A stretch of 64,000 bases of DNA, taken from NCBI GenBank assembly GCA_900708905.1, contig CAADRB010000055.1, positions 170,235 through 234,234 on the forward strand, given 5' to 3'. Positions 59,701-64,000 of the stretch are shown here, piece by piece. The notes under the pieces are model-generated. The model was not told the DNA's origin and made no database searches. It was given only the letters and a program-made list of their open reading frames with translations. Numbering within the stretch: the first letter of the stretch is position 1; every line of letters begins with the position of its first letter. The stretch comes from Hymenolepis diminuta (lineage: Eukaryota > Platyhelminthes > Cestoda > Cyclophyllidea > Hymenolepididae). A program made the position numbers and the translations under genes.

Positions 59701-62322
59701 AGATATTCTGATTTGTGATGTCTTGATCGGTGTTATCTGTTATTCAGTTGATAATATCCAGAATTTGAAACCCTTCAAGTTCATTACTGCGCGTTGTGCT
59801 TCTAGTGGCATGACCTCTTTCGTTAATAAACACCGTTTTTCACGCTAAGAGATTTTGTGTACAAGTATAAGCCCTGTACTTTACAAATTCGATACGCCTT
59901 TTTTGTGTTGCTCATTTTTAGCCGTGGAAGATCAGTACTTTTTGGCAGTATATCATTATTTGAAATAAATTAATAACGTTTTTCCTAATTTTGCATTTGT
60001 TAAACAATTTCAAGAGAGAAAACAAAAGGGCTGGATATTTAAGTTTGATTATTTAATAGGCTAACGAAAGAGTGAATTACAACATTTTTAATTAGATAAG
60101 CTAACACGAATTTTGTTTAACCAATAAATATTTTGCTATTTGTAAAGATTAAAAATTATATTTTCATATAAAAATTCCTTAGTTAACAAAATTATTCATT
60201 TGCAGAAGAAATCTTTCTGAGACAAATTACCAATTCGAAAAGTAGACACACTTTTCCAATTTCTTTTGGTACTACCACCTACCTAGCAGTGACGGCCGAA
60301 GGAACTAGATTTGATTACGAAATTTATGATTCCTGCGTACAGTAATCTAATTTGTCCATTCGAAGAGAATAATCGGAAATATTTCTCTACAAATAAGTGT
60401 TGTTGTGTTTTTCTAAGATACATAAAAATGAGATGTGTCACTATTTGTGATCAAGTTATTTTAAGCAAAGGGTCAACAGAATCTCAATGGACCTATAACA
60501 TTGTTAAAACTGGGCTTATCAGAAGAAAAGCGGAACCTTTCATCGAATTGAATGCTTGATACTCGTAGCTTTTTAGTTTCGAGGAGGAAACACAAGTCCT
60601 TTGGCTGAGGGAATGCTCTCGATTTTATTTCACCTTGGGTGAGTACAGACTGTTGAGCTTTGACAAGCGATGATTTTTTCGGTAGTTTCAAAACTGCAAT
60701 TATTAACTTATACAGATTAAACGGTCTACTAAAATGAAGATGGGAGTTGTGTAGCTGCTCATTCTTTAAACTCGCCAATTTAAGATGTCAGTAGTCTGGT
60801 AGCATCTGGTAACTTAGAGTTATTTTGGAAAATATGTGACAAGGAAGCTACAAAAGAATTTAAATCTCCGTATATGAAAATCCGTGTAATTTTTCCCACT
60901 TTTCCTGAAAACTTCTTTAAGGCAAATAAACTTCTCGAGGAATCGGAGATGCTAAGGACAAAAGAGCGCAAATCACAACTCTATGTCCAAGTAAAACCTC
61001 ACTTTTTGAGAAAGGCATCTTCATATTTTGTCTTCTTCTCCACTTCGTATAATTTAAAGTTATATATCTTTGTATTTAAATTTTAGTTGTAATATGAACA
61101 TTAACTAATCTCCCTTTGTGGACTTAATAAGCTTGATAGGAATTTAAATAAAGTACTTATAAACAACCGCGAATAGTGTAAGTTTAAATAACTGAATTTC
61201 TTTTAACATGGCGTAAATAAACATTTCATAAATTTGTTTAGACTTTTAAGCTTCAATGAGGAGCGAAGTACAACACTTTCCTCGTAATTATGGTTACTTA
61301 ACACAGTAAATCTTGCGTAAATGAAGACGAATCTGAAGAGCAGAGACACTAACCATAATGAAGTTTAAAAGGTAAAATTATGCTAAAGAATTAAAAATTT
61401 AGAAAAGAGCTCACCTTTAAACGAGCTTGGGTACGTTAGAAATTGTAAAATTGTGGTGTTCACATTTAGTTGCGTCAATGGTTATGACTGTTTGGTGGAA
61501 ACGTTTTTTCACTCAAATTGGGTTTAGTAATTCATTTCCAACCAGTGCAAAACTGCTCTGCGTTAGACCTGTTCCTCTGATAACCCGGAATTCAGAGAAA
61601 GTTGTCTCAATTTTTCATTATATCAGACCAGATAATCATAAATTCATTTCAAAATTGCTCATATTTAATTGTCAAAAAGGGATTGACTCTTCTTACTTAG
61701 ATTTTAAGGAGAATTTTTAAAATATAAATTGCTACACTAGTGTCCAATTTTAAATTTAATCTACCGGATTTATCAGCCTAAAGTAAAGAAATATGTTGCC
61801 AATGCTAATTGTAAAACTTCGCACACGACAAACAGCAAGTACTTCGGGAAAAGTTGAAGAATAGGATTGAGCCGAAATAGAGAATAAAGTGAGGGGATGG
61901 GGATTCTTTCTTAATTTGAATTCAAATTGTCCGCATTTACAAATTGCTTACAATTCACTTTGACTTTTCCTAGTGTTTCAAGGATCAAAGTTCAGGATTC
62001 TATCTATCGATTTCAGAGTAAGTTCACGTCCGTCACGTTCAGAATCTTTTGAAGAGTTGAAAAATTGATAGTTTCTTATTGAGCCAAAAACCAAAGGGTT
62101 TTCTAGATGAAGATTAACGAAAAGAATAAATCACTTTAAGTGATAAATTCACGTATCATACCATTATTTTGGTGATTTTCAAATTTCGGTAGGCATGAAA
62201 TTATCAAGCAAAATTTGAAATTACATCAACAGGAAGTCAGTCTATTATTTTTGGTCACCCTTTCATGCCATCCGATTAATTTTATACTCAAACTGGCCGA
62301 AACTAAAAGTACTTTCCACCCA

Positions 62323-62346
62323 GGTAAAGGTAATGGTAATGGTAAT
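62323..62346 (+). repeat. short tandem repeat, four 6-base units
   Basis: GGTAAA followed by three GGTAAT units, i.e. four 6-base units. It lies about 600 bases before the large exon at 62953. Confidence 0.7.
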
Positions 62347-62952
62347 TTTTTTGCATTTTAATGAGGTTTAATAAGTGGCATCATGAATTTTTATACTGAT
62401 TCCCTTTTATTAATTGGATTTTATCATGTCTGTGAATGTAATATTTCCCTGTAACCGTAACGGATACAGTAAACAGTACTGTATGCAGTACTTTAGTAAA
62501 CGTTTTTTTCACAGATCTTACAGGTAAAGAGTAAATATACAGATTTCAGATAATTTTTTTCCTAAAACCGTCAACATTAAAACAATTTTGGTATTAATAT
62601 AATCATTTTTACCACATGGGTCAACGCAGAGTTATATAGAGTTAAATGAGACGATGATCTCTGACAAACCCAGAACAGCTTATTTTAAATATACATATCC
62701 ATATTTTTACCTAGACGCTTTGTTAAACTGTCAAGTCCAAAATCAGCCCACGCCTATTTTAATCAAAATTGTCTGGAACTGAAACCTAGATAGGATGGGA
62801 AACTGGGGAGCGGAGATATTATCTGGGACCATGACCATGCGTTACGCATCTCGGAAATCAGTCTTAAGACATATTTTTAATGATTATTGAAGAAAGTAGT
62901 CTTGCTGCTGGTGGATAATAACCTGAAATTTCCTTATTCTTTTCTTGAATAG

Positions 62953-64000
62953 GTTTCTATGGTCGATTGGAGCCACTCAGGTATGACCTGTTGTAGACGT
63001 TTGGGCGAATTTGTACGGGCAGCTAAAAGGACGGTGGAACTGCATATTTCCCTAGTGCGTCTGGAAACTCTCAATTCCTCCCTGGTTGATCTTTCTCAAT
63101 CTGTTGACCAGATGGTTGAACAAGAATTCGCTAATGTCTCCGCTGGTTCAACTAGTTTAATCAATGCATTTACACATCCCCTTAACGGAAGACTTCACCC
63201 CAGTAATAACAAAACGAAGATGAGTTCTGTTCGTGGGATCTGTGAGGGGTTAAGACAGGGTCTTTCTCTTGTATCTCGAACCAACACTCTACTGGCTAGT
63301 GAATTTGATGATCTGGCGCCTATTCCTGGAAATTCTCAACAACATTCATTAATGGTCATCTCTGTTCTTATTGCTGCAAGTCACATTGTGAATTCTGGCC
63401 TCCTTCTTTTATCCCAATCTGATCTTACTCGATACACTCACGCAGAACTCTGGGAGATAACTCGAGGAATGGAGGAGCTCAGCATGCTAACGGAACGAGT
63501 CCAAGAGCAGCTAGATGAAAAGAAACAATCTCACCTTCGTCAGCTACTTCTGCATGGTCACCCTTTTACGAGTACCTCAAGACCCCTAGAACAAAGACTG
63601 TCACAGTTATCCCTCTTCACTGATCCAATAGACAGCCTACGACCAGCTTCGGTTGGACATATAATCTATCTCTTGGCTCGTTATCGCTCGACAACTTTGG
63701 CAAATATCCATGTGGAAGATCTGTTAAAAGCTTTAAGAAGCTCTAGTGGGGGAATAGATTTTCTTACCGAAGTCGTTAGAAAGGAATATGAGTTCTGTTC
63801 AAACTTCCTCGATGTCATGACACAGTCCACCGAACTTCTAAGAAATCTTAGAAAAGTGCAGGAATCTGTAGACGTTCATCCTAAAAGTATCCTTCACAAT
63901 ACTGATTCAGTAAGCTCTGTTCAACGTCTTAACCTCAAGGTCCCTAGAAAAGCTGGGCATATTACAAAAACAGTCTCTATTGATAAATTTATTTCCACAT
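62953..64000 (+). CDS. large exon of an unrecognised helical protein, runs off the window
   Basis: After the acceptor TTCTTGAATAG (ending 62952) a phase-0 frame stays open for 349 codons to the window edge without a stop, which chance would hardly give at this base composition. The product begins VSMVDWSHSGMTCCRRLGEF and is predicted by eye to be mostly helical (RAAKRTVELHISLVRLETLN, EITRGMEELSMLTERVQEQL). It has one hydrophobic stretch (LMVISVLIAASHIVNSGLLLL) that is weak for a membrane span. Codon use is richer in G+C than the flanks. Phase and strand allow joining to the exon ending at 45571. I do not recognise a domain; the 3' part of the gene lies beyond the window. Confidence 0.8.

Larger units (their letters stand above)
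52627..62952. other. long AT-rich stretch, presumed intron
   Basis: No convincing exon. 56450-56700 is less AT-rich and CpG-containing. 57780-58130 has a charged plus-strand ORF (57899-58132) without a known domain. ORFs at 60311, 60473, 60874 and 61427 overlap on both strands or lack splice signals. A hairpin lies at 53762-53789 and a GGTAAT tandem at 62323-62346. Confidence 0.4.

Noticed and set aside
1..64000. CRISPR arrays, bacterial operons or riboswitches
   Set aside because: No regular direct repeats with spacers and no bacterial gene organisation; the split genes show this is eukaryotic.

Overview
The window is AT-rich eukaryotic nuclear DNA, roughly one-third G+C by eye. Genes are split by GT/AG introns from 67 bases to nearly 7 kb, sense exons are sparse, and the DNA between them carries worn mobile elements. 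Gene content (Ig-domain basigin/neuroplastin type, TMX2, BORCS6, CYHR1 types) is animal. The composition, spacing and splice acceptors directly next to start codons fit a flatworm, perhaps a tapeworm, but the sequence alone does not prove this.

Layout. 1-5.4 kb: no convincing gene, one dispersed repeat and one doubtful exon. 5.4-7.2 kb (minus): two-exon gene of uncertain family, possibly axonemal. 7.475-8.760 kb: a full-length mariner element with perfect 26-bp ends and a wrecked transposase. 10.8-13.4 kb (plus): one unassigned exon, then an intronless 612-residue CYHR1-like RING/TRAF-zinc-finger gene. 14.6-17.2 kb (minus): a decayed non-LTR retrotransposon in which endonuclease, reverse transcriptase and 3' tail can still be read in order. 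17.2-25.4 kb: nearly empty. 25.4-36.8 kb (minus): a six-exon basigin/neuroplastin-like receptor (415 residues) whose splice phases I could join without a break; its largest intron holds an extra exon-like ORF that resembles a claudin-type loop plus membrane helix. 37.355-38.261 kb (plus): a two-exon TMX2 gene, head-to-head with the receptor gene. 41.5-42.2 kb (minus): a four-exon, 104-residue BORCS6-like gene. 45.2 kb to the right edge (plus): exons of an unrecognised gene, with a 1,048-base open exon running off the window, a possible alternative terminal exon at 52.3 kb, and introns with little else except a tRNA-derived SINE-like relic.

The genes do not form a pathway or operon. Cell-surface/ER membrane themes recur (Ig receptor, TMX2), and the 517-base gap between those two divergent genes is the clearest candidate regulatory region. 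I found no wholly new molecular system. The strongest leads are the unrecognised helical gene at the right edge, the claudin-like exon inside the receptor intron, the acceptor abutting the TMX2 start (possible spliced-leader site), and the mariner copy with intact ends but a dead transposase.
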